Counted from the stretch's first letter, positions 6,934-15,925 are shown. The stretch is DNA of 64,000 nucleotides from Oscillospiraceae bacterium (GCA_017415425.1 JAFQGT010000002.1:62001-126000), one strand, 5' to 3'. Notes: generated by a model from the sequence alone, not told the origin. Numbers and translations are program-made.

Positions 6934-8067
6934 TCAGGCTTTGCCTGCAGGGGTATCAGAAAACAGTCCGTTCAGAATCTCCTTGGCCGCCTTTTCATAG
7001 GTGGTCACGCTCACGGTATAGTCACAGATATCAGCGTTCTTTTGCTCCGCCTCCAGCGCCATAATCCGGTTGATCTTTTCGTCCATATTCAGAGGCTTTT
7101 CCAATAGGTTTCGCAGTAAATCCTCCTTCTCTCGCTGAAGAAAAACGGTGATCACATTGGAAAAATGGGTCTTCAGCGCCATCGCGCCACAGATATCCAT
7201 AACGGTAAGCACGTGGTGGCCTCGATCCAGAATGCTCTGCACACTCTCCTTGCAGGAGCCGTAATTATGTCCGGCGTACATAGTGGACTCAAATATCTCA
7301 CCGGAGTCCCGCATCTGCCGAAAGGCATCCACGGAAATGTAGTGGTACCATCCTTCCCCGTGGAGACCTACAGAGGCATCGGTGGTGTAGCTGACCAGTT
7401 TTTCAAATTCCTTGGACATTTTCAGCAGATGCTGCGCCACCTGGGTTTTGCCGCTGCCGGAGGGTCCTACCAGCACCACAATTTTGGGCTGCTGAGAGGA
7501 TTCCCGCTTGGACCGGGAGGTATAGCCGTCAGAGATCACCTCCACCAGCTTCAAAAACTCCTCATAGTTATTCACCGCCAGCACGCCGGTGGCGTGCTGA
7601 TTCCAAGGACGGCGCAACAGGATAGGATACTGGGCGTTGGACCGGGCGACATTGTGCATACCGTCGTCAAACAGAATGTCTACATCAATCTTATCCTTCC
7701 GGGAACCCATATAGATATGGTCCTGGGGGATCTCCGGAAACTCCTCCATAATCCGTTGGGCCCGGATGCTCATAAACTCCGGGTAGACGGAGGTGGACAC
7801 AAAGATCTCTGTCATCTTGCTCAGTTTCCGCACAAATTCCTTGGCGCCCCGGATCACCGGTTGGGTGCGGAAAAACTCCGGATCTTTGAAAAATTCAAAG
7901 ATCACGTCTGCCCGGGTTCCTAGCTTTCCCCACCGGTCCACCTCGTAAATAGTCAGCGGAGGATCAAATTTGTAGGTTTCATTGGCAAGACGAATGGCAT
8001 AGGGCACGCACTCCATCAGTACATCGTCAATATCCAGCGCTGTTGCCAGACGAAACTTTCTTTTCAT
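6934..8067 (-). CDS. HAD-type 5'-nucleotidase / guanylate-kinase fusion protein
   Basis: 377 residues from the ATG at 8067 (GGAAAGGAGAG RBS); a longer reading frame upstream lacks an RBS. The N-terminal 190 residues resemble HAD-superfamily 5'(3')-deoxyribonucleotidases: motif I ALDIDDVLME, motif II about FVST, motif IV DILFDDGMHN, then LLRRPWNQH. The C-terminal part (about 195-370) is guanylate-kinase-like: P-loop VVLVGPSGSGKT, then SYTTDAS, GWYHYISVDAFRQMRDSG, and MYAGHNYGS, the GMP-binding core in the expected order. The Arg-rich TTRxPR segment of true GMP kinases is degraded (TTDASV), so GMP specificity is doubtful. It stands alone between two transcription units. Confidence 0.75.
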   Translation of the reverse strand: MKRKFRLATALDIDDVLMECVPYAIRLANETYKFDPPLTIYEVDRWGKLGTRADVIFEFFKDPEFFRTQPVIRGAKEFVRKLSKMTEIFVSTSVYPEFMSIRAQRIMEEFPEIPQDHIYMGSRKDKIDVDILFDDGMHNVARSNAQYPILLRRPWNQHATGVLAVNNYEEFLKLVEVISDGYTSRSKRESSQQPKIVVLVGPSGSGKTQVAQHLLKMSKEFEKLVSYTTDASVGLHGEGWYHYISVDAFRQMRDSGEIFESTMYAGHNYGSCKESVQSILDRGHHVLTVMDICGAMALKTHFSNVITVFLQREKEDLLRNLLEKPLNMDEKINRIMALEAEQKNADICDYTVSVTTYEKAAKEILNGLFSDTPAGKA

Positions 8068-8231
8068 AGCATTCTCTCCTTTCCGCATTTTCTCTCCGGG
8101 GGTAAAAAAATGTCTACTGGTTTGAAAAACCGGCAGACAACCCTTGTGGCCGCTTCGCAAATCGACCAAGTTCCTTCTGATTGGTTAATGTAATGGTAAC
8201 ATACCCCTATTATAATTGCAAGCAGATTTTT

Positions 8232-8262
8232 ATCCCGGCAGTTTCCTGCCGGGATGTTGGCT
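8232..8262 (-). terminator. Weak hairpin after the PocR-AraC gene
   Basis: ATCCCGGCAG ... CTGCCGGGAT forms a 10-bp stem (8231-8254) just downstream of the regulator's stop on the minus strand, followed by A/T-rich sequence. Confidence 0.5.
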
Positions 8263-8264
8263 GT

Positions 8265-9515
8265 TTAATTGCGATACTTACCGGGTGAGATGCCGGTGAT
8301 GCGTTTGAACACCTTGCAATAGTGGCTCTGATCGGTAAACCCCATAGACACCGCAATATCGTTGAGGGAGTACTGAGAATGCAGCAGCAGCCGCTTGCTC
8401 TCTTCTACCCGGATCCGGCTCAAATGCTCCTGGAAGCTGACACCCATTCCCTTGTGAAATAGGGTAGAAAAATGGTTGGGACTCAGACCCACGTGCTGTG
8501 CTACCTTTGCCAGAGTCAGCTTCTGGGCATAGTTATCCGCCATAAACCGCAGCGCCTGCCGGATGTAGAGATTTCCCGTATCCTTCTGAGTAAACGCTGC
8601 ATCCATAAAGCTTTCTACCACTTCCTGCAACAGATAACACAGCTCCTCCAGATTCTGTTCCTGCAGCATCATATTCAAAAACTTACTGTTCAGATCATAC
8701 ACACTATCTGCCCGGGCGCCACTGTCCATAGCGATTCGGGATAGCAGCGTGGTCAGTTCAATAGCCCGGGTCCGGACCGCATCCAGCTTACCTCCCTCAA
8801 AAAACAAAACGTGACCGATCAGTTCATTGAGCAGCGCCTTGGATTGGACAATATCACCGGTTCGCACCTTCGCCAGCAGCTGCGTCTCCTTTTCATAGAA
8901 AAAGCCGGAGGAGGGGGATTTTCCCTGCTCCTTGTAAGTTTGGATAGCCTCGTTGAGCTTGGATTGCTGATAGAGTTTCTCCTGCTTGTGGAGCAAATAC
9001 GCCCGTTCCGTAGGCAGCAGCGGCGACAGCAGATTTTCCACCAACCTTTCCAGCTGACCTGCCTTAGTAGGAGAGATTACCTGCAAACCTGACAGCTCAT
9101 CGTACAGTTCCAACGATAATCCCGGAGTCAGACCGTACTTTTCTGCCAAGGTAGATATCAGCGTGCTTTCAGGACTGTCCATCAGGAAAGGCCCCAGCAG
9201 GATGCTGCCCAACAAAGTGCCCTGATAGACCAGTGGGTACAGGATGTGATTTAAGTTGGCGTGGCAGGAAAACACATAGGCGCCCCCCAAAGACTGGGCT
9301 CTTTGACCGGCCTTTACCCGCAGATTCTGACACTCACTGCGGGTAAACACCTTCTGCTTTAATTTGGAGCAGTATCCCACTTCTGGGCCGTAATGCCGCA
9401 GCACCATTCCGCTGCTGTCCGCCAGCTGAATAGGAATGTCCGTAAAGGCCTGCAAATTTTCCAACACTTCGGTCAGTCTCTTCTCCGATATGAGAGAAAA
9501 AATTCCGGTTTCCAT
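8265..9515 (-). CDS. PocR-AraC transcription regulator of the corrinoid operon
   Basis: 416 residues. The N-terminal 170 residues match the PocR sensory domain (PIQLADSSGMVLRHYG, a Cys-rich CSKLKQK...SECQNL stretch and FSCHANLNHILYPLVYQGTLLGSILLGPF). This domain is known to bind small hydrocarbon-derived ligands and often controls propanediol or corrinoid methyltransferase loci. The C-terminal 100 residues are an AraC double helix-turn-helix (LAKVAQHVGLSPNHFSTLFHK, LNDIAVSMGFTDQSHYCKVFK). It is divergent from the corrinoid protein gene across 125 bp and very likely activates it. Its own promoter reads TTGCAA (9578-9573), 17 bp, TAAAAT (9555-9550) on the minus strand. Confidence 0.87.
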   Translation of the reverse strand: METGIFSLISEKRLTEVLENLQAFTDIPIQLADSSGMVLRHYGPEVGYCSKLKQKVFTRSECQNLRVKAGQRAQSLGGAYVFSCHANLNHILYPLVYQGTLLGSILLGPFLMDSPESTLISTLAEKYGLTPGLSLELYDELSGLQVISPTKAGQLERLVENLLSPLLPTERAYLLHKQEKLYQQSKLNEAIQTYKEQGKSPSSGFFYEKETQLLAKVRTGDIVQSKALLNELIGHVLFFEGGKLDAVRTRAIELTTLLSRIAMDSGARADSVYDLNSKFLNMMLQEQNLEELCYLLQEVVESFMDAAFTQKDTGNLYIRQALRFMADNYAQKLTLAKVAQHVGLSPNHFSTLFHKGMGVSFQEHLSRIRVEESKRLLLHSQYSLNDIAVSMGFTDQSHYCKVFKRITGISPGKYRN

Positions 9516-9549
9516 ACAGCCTCCGTAATATTTTTATATTTTCCGTTAT

Positions 9550-9578
9550 ATTTTACAATACAATCCGTTTCTTTGCAA
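9550..9578 (-). promoter_or_regulatory. Promoter of the PocR-AraC regulator in the divergent region
   Basis: On the minus strand TTGCAA (9578-9573) is 17 bp from TAAAAT (9555-9550). TTGCAA is self-complementary, and a TATAAT (9580-9585) lies beside it on the plus strand, so the divergent promoters probably share or overlap regulator sites. Confidence 0.45.
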
Positions 9579-9640
9579 CTATAATTGATAATAGAATTGT
9601 ACCAAAAAACAAAATAAAGCACAACCGGAGGATACATATT

Positions 9641-10270
9641 ATGATTTTGGATGATATTTCTTTGAAGCTGCAGGCCGGTAAGGCCAAGGAAGTAAAGGTC
9701 CTGGTTCAGCAGGCCATCGACGAGGGCGTTCCCGTTGAGGATATTCTCAACAAGGGGCTGCTCCACGGTATGGGCATCGTAGGCGAGAAGTTCAAGAACA
9801 ACGAAGTGTTCGTTCCCGAGGTTCTGGTCTCCGCTAGAGCTATGAATATCGGCGCCAGCCTGCTGAAGCCTCTGATGGCCGAGGCCGGCGTGGAAGCCAA
9901 GGGCAAGGCGATCCTGGGTACTGTTAAGGGTGACCTCCACGACATCGGCAAGAATCTGGTAAAAATGATGCTAGAGGGTAAGGGTCTGGAAGTCATCGAC
10001 CTGGGTACCGATGTCTCCCCCGAGGCCTTTGTACAGGCTGCCAAGGACAACAACTGCTCCATCATCTGCTGCTCCGCCCTGCTGACCACCACGATGGGCG
10101 TGATGGCCGACGTGGTCAAGGCATTTGAGGATGCGGGTATGCGGGATCAGGTGAAGATTATGATCGGCGGCGCTCCCGTAACCGAAGCCTTCTGCCAGCA
10201 GATCGGCGCTGACATCTACACCCCCGACGCCACCAGCTGCGCCAACGCGGCGGTCTCCCTGTGTAATTGA
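9641..10270 (+). CDS. Corrinoid (B12)-binding methyl-carrier protein
   Basis: 209 residues. The N-terminal helical B12-cap domain (about 1-85, with NKGLLHGMGIVGEKF and NEVFVPEVLVSARAM) is followed by the Rossmann B12 domain with the signature DLHDIGKN, whose His100 is the lower axial cobalt ligand; SALLTTTM and MIGGAPV then line the cofactor tail pocket. This is the MtaC/MtbC/MttC type of carrier, which accepts a methyl group from a substrate methyltransferase and passes it on. It is the first gene of a four-gene operon with a methyltransferase and the RamA reactivator. The AACCGGAGG RBS is strong. Confidence 0.93.
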   Translation: MILDDISLKLQAGKAKEVKVLVQQAIDEGVPVEDILNKGLLHGMGIVGEKFKNNEVFVPEVLVSARAMNIGASLLKPLMAEAGVEAKGKAILGTVKGDLHDIGKNLVKMMLEGKGLEVIDLGTDVSPEAFVQAAKDNNCSIICCSALLTTTMGVMADVVKAFEDAGMRDQVKIMIGGAPVTEAFCQQIGADIYTPDATSCANAAVSLCN

Positions 10271-10302
10271 TTTTTGACCCTGCACCGAAAGGATAGCTTA
10301 TT

Positions 10303-11313
10303 ATGAAATATAATATGAAGCTTTTTTGGGAGCAAATGATCCGGCAGCCTAAGAAAAAGGCGATGCCCGTGCTCTCCTTCCCCGGTATGCAGCTGATGGG
10401 TATCAGTGTGAAGGAGCTGATCACCAGCAGCGAAAATCAGGCAAAAGCTATGCAGCTGGTTGCCCAGCGCACCGATTCTGCCGCCAGTGTCTCTTTGATG
10501 GACCTGTCTGTGGAAGCAGAGTGCTTTGGCTCCGCTATTCACGTTTCCGAAGATGAGGTTCCCACTGTCGTGGGCAGCATTATCACCGACGAAGACGAGG
10601 CTGACGCCCTGCAGATCCCTCAGGTGGGTGCAGGTCGCACCTCCATCTACATTGACGCCATCGCCAAGGCCACCCAGCTGATCACTGACCGCCCTGTGCT
10701 GGCCGGTGTGGTAGGCCCTTTCTCTCTGGCTGCCCGGCTGATGGATGTGTCTGAGAGTATGATCCTGTGCTACGAAGAACCGGATATGGTCCACACTCTG
10801 CTGAAAAAGGCCACTGCATTTCTGATCGAATACTGCAAGGCCTATAAGGCTGTGGGTGCCAACGGCGTGGTGGTAGCCGAGCCCGTTGCAGGTCTGCTGT
10901 CCCCCACTCTGGCCGCTGAGTTCTCCGCTCCTTATATGAAGGAGCTGGTGGACGCTGTACAGGACGACGAGTTCTCCGTAGTCTACCACAACTGCGGCGA
11001 CTATGTGATCTCTATGATCGATTCCATTCTGTCCACCGGCTGCGCCGCTTACCACTTCGGCAACTCCATCGATATGGCGCAGATGTGTCCTCTGGTTCCC
11101 GCCGATGTGCCGGTGATGGGCAATGTGGACCCCGCCGGTCAGTTCCGTAACGGCACACCCGCTTCCGTCCGGGAGGCTACCCTGCGGGTTATGGAAAACT
11201 GCTGTAAGTTCCCCAATTTTGTAATCTCCTCCGGCTGCGACATTCCCCCGGTGTCTCCCTGGGAGAACATTGACGCCTTCTTCGGCGCTGTGGAAGAATT
11301 CTACAACCGCTGA
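10303..11313 (+). CDS. UroD-family (MtaA/MtbA-like) corrinoid methyltransferase
   Basis: 336 residues of uroporphyrinogen-decarboxylase fold. The zinc-binding motif typical of the methyltransferase branch is visible as YHNCGD (His-x-Cys) around residue 230 and a later Cys in ISSGCDIPP near 310. This branch moves methyl groups between a corrinoid protein and a thiol or other acceptor, or demethylates small methylated substrates. Because no MtaB, MttB or MtmB-type substrate methyltransferase is encoded nearby, this protein may itself be the substrate-specific enzyme. The gene is 32 bp downstream of the corrinoid protein gene and belongs to the same operon. Confidence 0.88.
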   Translation: MKYNMKLFWEQMIRQPKKKAMPVLSFPGMQLMGISVKELITSSENQAKAMQLVAQRTDSAASVSLMDLSVEAECFGSAIHVSEDEVPTVVGSIITDEDEADALQIPQVGAGRTSIYIDAIAKATQLITDRPVLAGVVGPFSLAARLMDVSESMILCYEEPDMVHTLLKKATAFLIEYCKAYKAVGANGVVVAEPVAGLLSPTLAAEFSAPYMKELVDAVQDDEFSVVYHNCGDYVISMIDSILSTGCAAYHFGNSIDMAQMCPLVPADVPVMGNVDPAGQFRNGTPASVREATLRVMENCCKFPNFVISSGCDIPPVSPWENIDAFFGAVEEFYNR

Positions 11314-11382
11314 TCCATCGCTTTCAAGAGCGGGCAAGACAATGCTCTTGTCCGCTTTTTCCCATAGAAAGGAGCAATCTTT

Positions 11383-11928
11383 ATGCAATTGGATCTGGTG
11401 CAGACGGCGCTAAGCTGCGGTGCGGCAAAGGCTGCCTTAATAGACGCCCGGCAGATCGTTCTGTCTGAAAACTTTCGGAAGATCTGCGAAGGCAACGGCT
11501 GCGGTATGTTCGGCCGCTGCTGGATGTGTCCCCCGTTTATTGGGGAGATCGAATTGCTGATGGAACAGGTGCGTAGTTTTCCCAAGGCGATGCTCTACCA
11601 ATCCATTCAGGAAATTGAGGATAGCTTCGACATTGAAGGTATGTTTGAGGCTGGCTTCCAACACGCCCGGCTGAGTCAGAAGATCCAGCAGCAGGTACAG
11701 CTTGATCCCAGCATCGAGATCCTGCACTTAAGCTGCGGCGGCTGCCGGTTGTGTGAACGCTGTGCCAAGGCCGATGACGAGCCCTGCCGGTTTCCGGAGC
11801 AGGCACTGCCCTCCCTGGAGGGATACGGCATTGACGTATACAGCACCTGTAAAGACACCCAATTACACTACATCAACGGACAGAACACCGTGACCTATTT
11901 TGGTATGGTGCTGTTCCGGGAGAAATGA
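11383..11928 (+). CDS. DUF2284 metal-binding protein
   Basis: 181 residues with the Cys pattern of DUF2284: CGMFGRCWMCPP near the N-terminus and CGGCRLCERCAKADDEPCRFP near residue 115. Proteins of this family are predicted to bind a metal or Fe-S cluster and are frequent partners of corrinoid methyltransferases in acetogens and gut anaerobes. The exact role is not established; an electron-transfer or assembly job for RamA is possible. It lies 69 bp after the methyltransferase gene and is followed at once by ramA. Confidence 0.8.
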   Translation: MQLDLVQTALSCGAAKAALIDARQIVLSENFRKICEGNGCGMFGRCWMCPPFIGEIELLMEQVRSFPKAMLYQSIQEIEDSFDIEGMFEAGFQHARLSQKIQQQVQLDPSIEILHLSCGGCRLCERCAKADDEPCRFPEQALPSLEGYGIDVYSTCKDTQLHYINGQNTVTYFGMVLFREK

Positions 11929-11929
11929 T

Positions 11930-13417
11930 ATGAGCAAATTAACGGTTTGGCAGAACGGGATCTGCCGGGAATTGGAATGCACCGCCGGGGCGCCCCTGTG
12001 GAAAATCCTGCTGGATGCAGGCTATGAAACCGTCCGCCCCTGCGGCGGCAACGGCACCTGCGGTAAATGTACCGTGTCCCTGTCCGGTCAGGTCAGCGCC
12101 CCCAATGCCCAGGAGCAAAAGGCCAGAGCGCGGCTTGCCTGTCAGACCCGCATTTTGGGGGATGCCACGGTAATACTGCCCGACAGCAAAAAAATCTCTC
12201 AAATTGAAACCGCCGTCCATTTGGAGTATCTGACAGTAGCTTCCTCTCAAGAGGGGTACGGCGCTGCTTTGGATATTGGAACCACCACTCTGGCTATGCA
12301 GCTGTATGATCTAACCAGCGGTAAGTGTCTGGCGCAGGCAACTTCCGAAAACCCTCAGCGGGCGGTGGCGACAGATGTGATGGGTCGTATCGGCGCGGCG
12401 CTGGCGGGACAAGGCGCGCTTTTGCAGCAGCAAATCGAGACCGCTGCCGAAACGCTTCTGGCAGAGGTTTGCCGGAAGGCTGCTGTAGAGAAAGCTCAAG
12501 TATCCCAGCTGGTAGTTACCGGCAACACCACGATGCTGTACCTGCTCACCGGGCAGGATCCGAATTGTCTGTCTCACGCCCCCTTTGAGGCGGACACCCT
12601 CTTTGATTTACAGGTGTCCTTTTTGGGTATTCCCACATACCTGCCCCCCTGTATGAATGCATTTGTGGGGGCGGATATCACCTGCGCGGTCTTTGCCGCC
12701 GGTATGTGTGAAGACAGCCGCACCGCATTGCTGTGCGATATCGGCACCAACGGAGAACTGGCCCTTTGGAAAGGTAGATGCCTGTATGTGACCTCCACCG
12801 CCGCCGGTCCTGCTTTTGAGGGCGCGGGAATTTCCTGTGGCATCAGCAGCATCCCCGGCGCCATTGACCGGGTGTGGGTAGAACAGGATTCCATTCAAGT
12901 CCATACCATTGGTGGTGCACCTGCGGTGGGTCTGTGCGGCTCGGGACTTCTGGATGCCATTGCAGCCGGTTTGCAGTTGGAAGCCATTGACGAGACCGGC
13001 GCTATGGACGATCCCCTGTCTTTGGCAGAAGGCGTTGCTCTGCAGCCGAAGGATGTGCGAGCGGTGCAGCTGGCAAAAGCAGCCATCGCGGCCGGTATCC
13101 AGACCCTTTTGGAGACCGCGGGTATTTCCGCCTCCGATGTGGAGCAGGTCTTCATCGCCGGCGGTTTCGGCAGCCATTTGGATGTGGAAAACGCCGCCTA
13201 CATCGGTCTGATTCCCACAGAATTTTTAAGCCGGGTCTCGGTAATCGGCAACGCCGCTCTTTCCGGCGCGATCGCCATTTTGCTGGATGAATCCCGCAAA
13301 GAAACCGTCCGGCAAATCGCCCGGAGTTCTTCTCACATAAATTTGGGTGGTAACCCCCGGTTTAACGAACACTATATGGAGCAAATGTTCTTTGAGACAG
13401 ATTTGCCCGTTTCTTGA
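11930..13417 (+). CDS. ramA: RamA-type corrinoid reductive-activation protein
   Basis: 495 residues from the ATG at 11930, one base after the preceding stop. The N-terminal ferredoxin-like region has the CGGNGTCGKC cluster motif and a later Cys in RLACQTR. The rest is the ASKHA-type ATPase domain of the RACE/DUF4445 family, with phosphate-binding loops ALDIGTTTLAMQL (about 108), CDIGTNGELALW, AAGPAFEGAGI and GGFGSHLDVENAA. Such proteins use ATP to drive reduction of inactive Co(II) corrinoid to Co(I). Its target should be the carrier encoded at 9641. A TTGACA box for the next gene overlaps its stop codon. Confidence 0.9.
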   Translation: MSKLTVWQNGICRELECTAGAPLWKILLDAGYETVRPCGGNGTCGKCTVSLSGQVSAPNAQEQKARARLACQTRILGDATVILPDSKKISQIETAVHLEYLTVASSQEGYGAALDIGTTTLAMQLYDLTSGKCLAQATSENPQRAVATDVMGRIGAALAGQGALLQQQIETAAETLLAEVCRKAAVEKAQVSQLVVTGNTTMLYLLTGQDPNCLSHAPFEADTLFDLQVSFLGIPTYLPPCMNAFVGADITCAVFAAGMCEDSRTALLCDIGTNGELALWKGRCLYVTSTAAGPAFEGAGISCGISSIPGAIDRVWVEQDSIQVHTIGGAPAVGLCGSGLLDAIAAGLQLEAIDETGAMDDPLSLAEGVALQPKDVRAVQLAKAAIAAGIQTLLETAGISASDVEQVFIAGGFGSHLDVENAAYIGLIPTEFLSRVSVIGNAALSGAIAILLDESRKETVRQIARSSSHINLGGNPRFNEHYMEQMFFETDLPVS

Positions 13418-13443
13418 CAATATACACCGAAAGATGATAGAAT
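13414..13443 (+). promoter_or_regulatory. Promoter overlapping the ramA stop codon
   Basis: TTGACA (13414-13419) contains the ramA TGA; an 18-bp spacer leads to TAGAAT (13438-13443). It probably drives the acyltransferase gene at 13488. Confidence 0.6.
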
Positions 13444-13487
13444 ATGTCAGTATTTGTCTATGTTAACTGTCCTTTTGAGGTGAATCT

Positions 13488-14693
13488 ATGCCAATCAAAA
13501 CCAAGCGCAAGCGCTGGGTGCTGCCCAGACATATTTTGGTCACCAAGCTAGCCGGACTGGTCATCAAGCCCTGGGCTTTGCTGAAATACCATATCCGTAT
13601 CGAGAAGCCCAATATCGACACAAAGCGGCAGTATCTGATCCTGATGAATCATCAGACCGCCTTCGATCAGTTTTTTGTGAGTATCGCATTCAAAAAACCT
13701 GTATATTATCTGGCATCGGAGGATCTGTTCTCTATGGGTTTTCTGTCCACTCTGCTGAAATGGGCGGTAGCACCCATCCCCATCAAAAAGCAGACCACCG
13801 ATGTGCAGGCGGTGATGAATTGCCTGCGGGTAGCCAAGGAGGGCGGTACCATCGCTATGGCACCGGAGGGCAATCGCACCTTCAGCGGTCTGCCGGTGCA
13901 TATCAACCCCGCTATCACACCCTTTATCAAAAAGCTGAATTTACCCATTGCTATCTTCCGCATCGAGGGTGGCTACGGCATCCAGCCCCGCTGGAGTGAT
14001 GTATGCCGGAAAGGTCGAATGAAAGGCTATGTCAGCTGCGTGATTGAGCCAGAGGAATACAAAAACCTCAGCAAGGAAGAGCTGTTTGCCCGCATTCAAA
14101 CGGAACTGTATGTGGATGAGACCCAGTTTGCCGGTCCTTTCCGCCACAAGCAGCTTGCGGAGTATCTGGAGCGGGCGATGTATGTGTGTCCCTACTGCGG
14201 TCTGACGGAATTCCACACCGAAGGCGACATTATCCGCTGCAAGACCTGCAACCGACAGGTGCGCTACCGGGAGGATCAGCGCCTGGAGGGCGTGGGATTC
14301 CAGTTCCCCTTCCCCTATGTTGCCCAGTGGTATGACTATCAGTGCGACTTTGTCCGGCAACTGGACCCCCAGCAGTATCTCACAGAACCTGCCTACCGGG
14401 ACACCGTTCAACTTTCGTTGGTAGAACCCTACAAGCGCAAGCACCTACTGCAGGAAAATGCCCCCGTGGAGCTGTACGGCAACCGCATTCAAGCCGGCAA
14501 GCTGACATTGCACTTTGAAGATATCAGCGTGATCACCGTGCTTGGTAAAAACAAGCTCAATATTTACCATACAGGGGGCCTGTATCAGTTCAAGGGTGAT
14601 CCTCGATTCAACGCCCTGAAGTATATGAATCTGTTCTTCCGCAGCAAAAACCGGGAAACAGAAGACGGACAGCCGCAGTTTTTGGGTATGTAA
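13488..14693 (+). CDS. PlsC-type acyltransferase with C-terminal zinc ribbon
   Basis: 401 residues. The first 200 form a 1-acylglycerol-3-phosphate acyltransferase-like domain: NHQTAFDQ supplies the catalytic HxxxxD, and APEGNRTFSG is the acyl-acceptor motif. After residue about 230 comes a rubredoxin-like zinc ribbon (CPYC around 233, CKTC around 248) and a further beta-rich domain of about 120 residues without a recognised family. The zinc ribbon and tail are not part of standard PlsC, so the substrate may differ from lysophosphatidate. RBS TTTGAGGTG precedes the ATG. Confidence 0.78.
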   Translation: MPIKTKRKRWVLPRHILVTKLAGLVIKPWALLKYHIRIEKPNIDTKRQYLILMNHQTAFDQFFVSIAFKKPVYYLASEDLFSMGFLSTLLKWAVAPIPIKKQTTDVQAVMNCLRVAKEGGTIAMAPEGNRTFSGLPVHINPAITPFIKKLNLPIAIFRIEGGYGIQPRWSDVCRKGRMKGYVSCVIEPEEYKNLSKEELFARIQTELYVDETQFAGPFRHKQLAEYLERAMYVCPYCGLTEFHTEGDIIRCKTCNRQVRYREDQRLEGVGFQFPFPYVAQWYDYQCDFVRQLDPQQYLTEPAYRDTVQLSLVEPYKRKHLLQENAPVELYGNRIQAGKLTLHFEDISVITVLGKNKLNIYHTGGLYQFKGDPRFNALKYMNLFFRSKNRETEDGQPQFLGM

Positions 14694-14783
14694 GCCCCTA
14701 TGGCTGTAAAAGCATCCGGAATCAGTGGACTTTTTTCATAATTCGGATATACTTTCTTTACTACTACCAAAAGGAGGACTCCT

Positions 14784-15164
14784 ATGAATTGGTTCAAAAA
14801 AAGCCAGCCCGCAGATGATACCCCCCGCGTCCCGAAAAATCCGGATAACCTGTTTGTTTTCCGGCTGGTGGCGGTTGGCTACATTCTGTATATGGTATGG
14901 CAGTGCATCCAGTCCTATCTGGAGGGCGGCGAAGGCACACCCAGTCTGACTGTCGTGATTTTGTCCTGCGTGCTGCTGGGCGGCGGTGCAATCGCCTTGG
15001 GCCTTGTCAGCTATCGCAGCTGGAAGGTGGGTAAGGCCGCTTACCGGGAGTATCTGGCGGAGGAAGAAGCTGCAGCCTCCAAAGACGATTGGAAAGATGA
15101 GGAATGGGATATCGATCCCGACGAAATCGCAACAGAAGCTACCCAGGAAGAGGAATCTGTATAA
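14784..15164 (+). CDS. Small membrane protein with acidic cytoplasmic tail
   Basis: 126 residues. Two membrane helices (about 24-44 and 54-78) are followed by a strongly acidic tail (EEEAAASKDDWKDEEWDIDPDE...EEES). AAAAGGAGG lies 7 nt before the ATG. No family was recognised. It ends before a terminator shared with the convergent xpt gene. Confidence 0.65.
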   Translation: MNWFKKSQPADDTPRVPKNPDNLFVFRLVAVGYILYMVWQCIQSYLEGGEGTPSLTVVILSCVLLGGGAIALGLVSYRSWKVGKAAYREYLAEEEAAASKDDWKDEEWDIDPDEIATEATQEEESV

Positions 15165-15205
15165 GCAAAACGCTCCGCCAAAAAATGGCGGGGAGTTTCT
15201 TGCGT

Positions 15206-15243
15206 AAAAAACCGGTGTGCCATTGGGCACACCGGTTTTTTTA
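15206..15243. terminator. Bidirectional terminator between a membrane-protein gene and xpt
   Basis: AAAAACCGGTGTGCC pairs with GGCACACCGGTTTTT with a short ATT loop. Both strands end in T runs. Confidence 0.88.
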
Positions 15244-15822
15244 TTGCTGACGGAAGGTAATCTCGCCGGATTCTGCATCCATCGCGTCCACGATGGCCAG
15301 AGATTCCAGCTGGTAACCCAAATTCCGGATCACCCGGCCGCCGATTTGAAACCCTTTCTCCACCGCGATGCCGATCCCCTCCACCGTAGCGCCTGCAGCC
15401 TCGGTGATGGAGACCAGTCCCTGCAGGGCGCAGCCGTTGGCCAGAAAATCGTCAATGATCAGCACGTGATCCTCCGGGCCCAAGAACTTCTTGGACACGA
15501 TCACATTGTTCTTATTCTTGTGGGTAAAGGACTCCACCTCAGCACAGTACACATCGCCGTCAATATTCACACTCTGGGATTTCTTGGCAAACACCACAGG
15601 TACACGGAAATGGCGAGCAGCACCGCAGGCAATGGCGATGCCGGAGGCCTCTATGGTGAGGATCTTATTGATTGGCTTGTGACCAAACCGTTTGTAGAAT
15701 TCTTTGCCCATTTCGTCCATCAGCTCCACATCCATCTGGTGATTCAGGAAGCTGTCCACCTTCAGCACGTTGCCGCTTTTGACAACGCCATCTTTCAAAA
15801 TTCTTTCCTCTAAACAGTTCAT
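15241..15822 (-). CDS. xpt: Xanthine phosphoribosyltransferase
   Basis: 193 residues from the ATG at 15822 (GGAGGG 7 nt upstream; a TTG two codons earlier is less likely). It salvages xanthine to XMP with PRPP. Typical Xpt features are MEER-like ILKDG...KVDSFLNHQ near the N-terminus, [10 protein letters not shown], the KSQSVN loop, and the PRPP-binding motif [15 protein letters not shown] -35/-10 pair CTGACA-N17-TACAGT is possible upstream on the minus strand. No purine riboswitch aptamer is visible in the 170 bp leader, unlike the Bacillus gene. Confidence 0.93.
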   Translation of the reverse strand: MNCLEERILKDGVVKSGNVLKVDSFLNHQMDVELMDEMGKEFYKRFGHKPINKILTIEASGIAIACGAARHFRVPVVFAKKSQSVNIDGDVYCAEVESFTHKNKNNVIVSKKFLGPEDHVLIIDDFLANGCALQGLVSITEAAGATVEGIGIAVEKGFQIGGRVIRNLGYQLESLAIVDAMDAESGEITFRQQ

Positions 15823-15925
15823 ATACAATCCCTCCGCACATATTACTATGTTTGCAAATACTGTATCACAGAATTATCGTTTTGTCAGTTGTTATTTGAA
15901 CTTTGTCGAAAAAATATTTTCTTTG

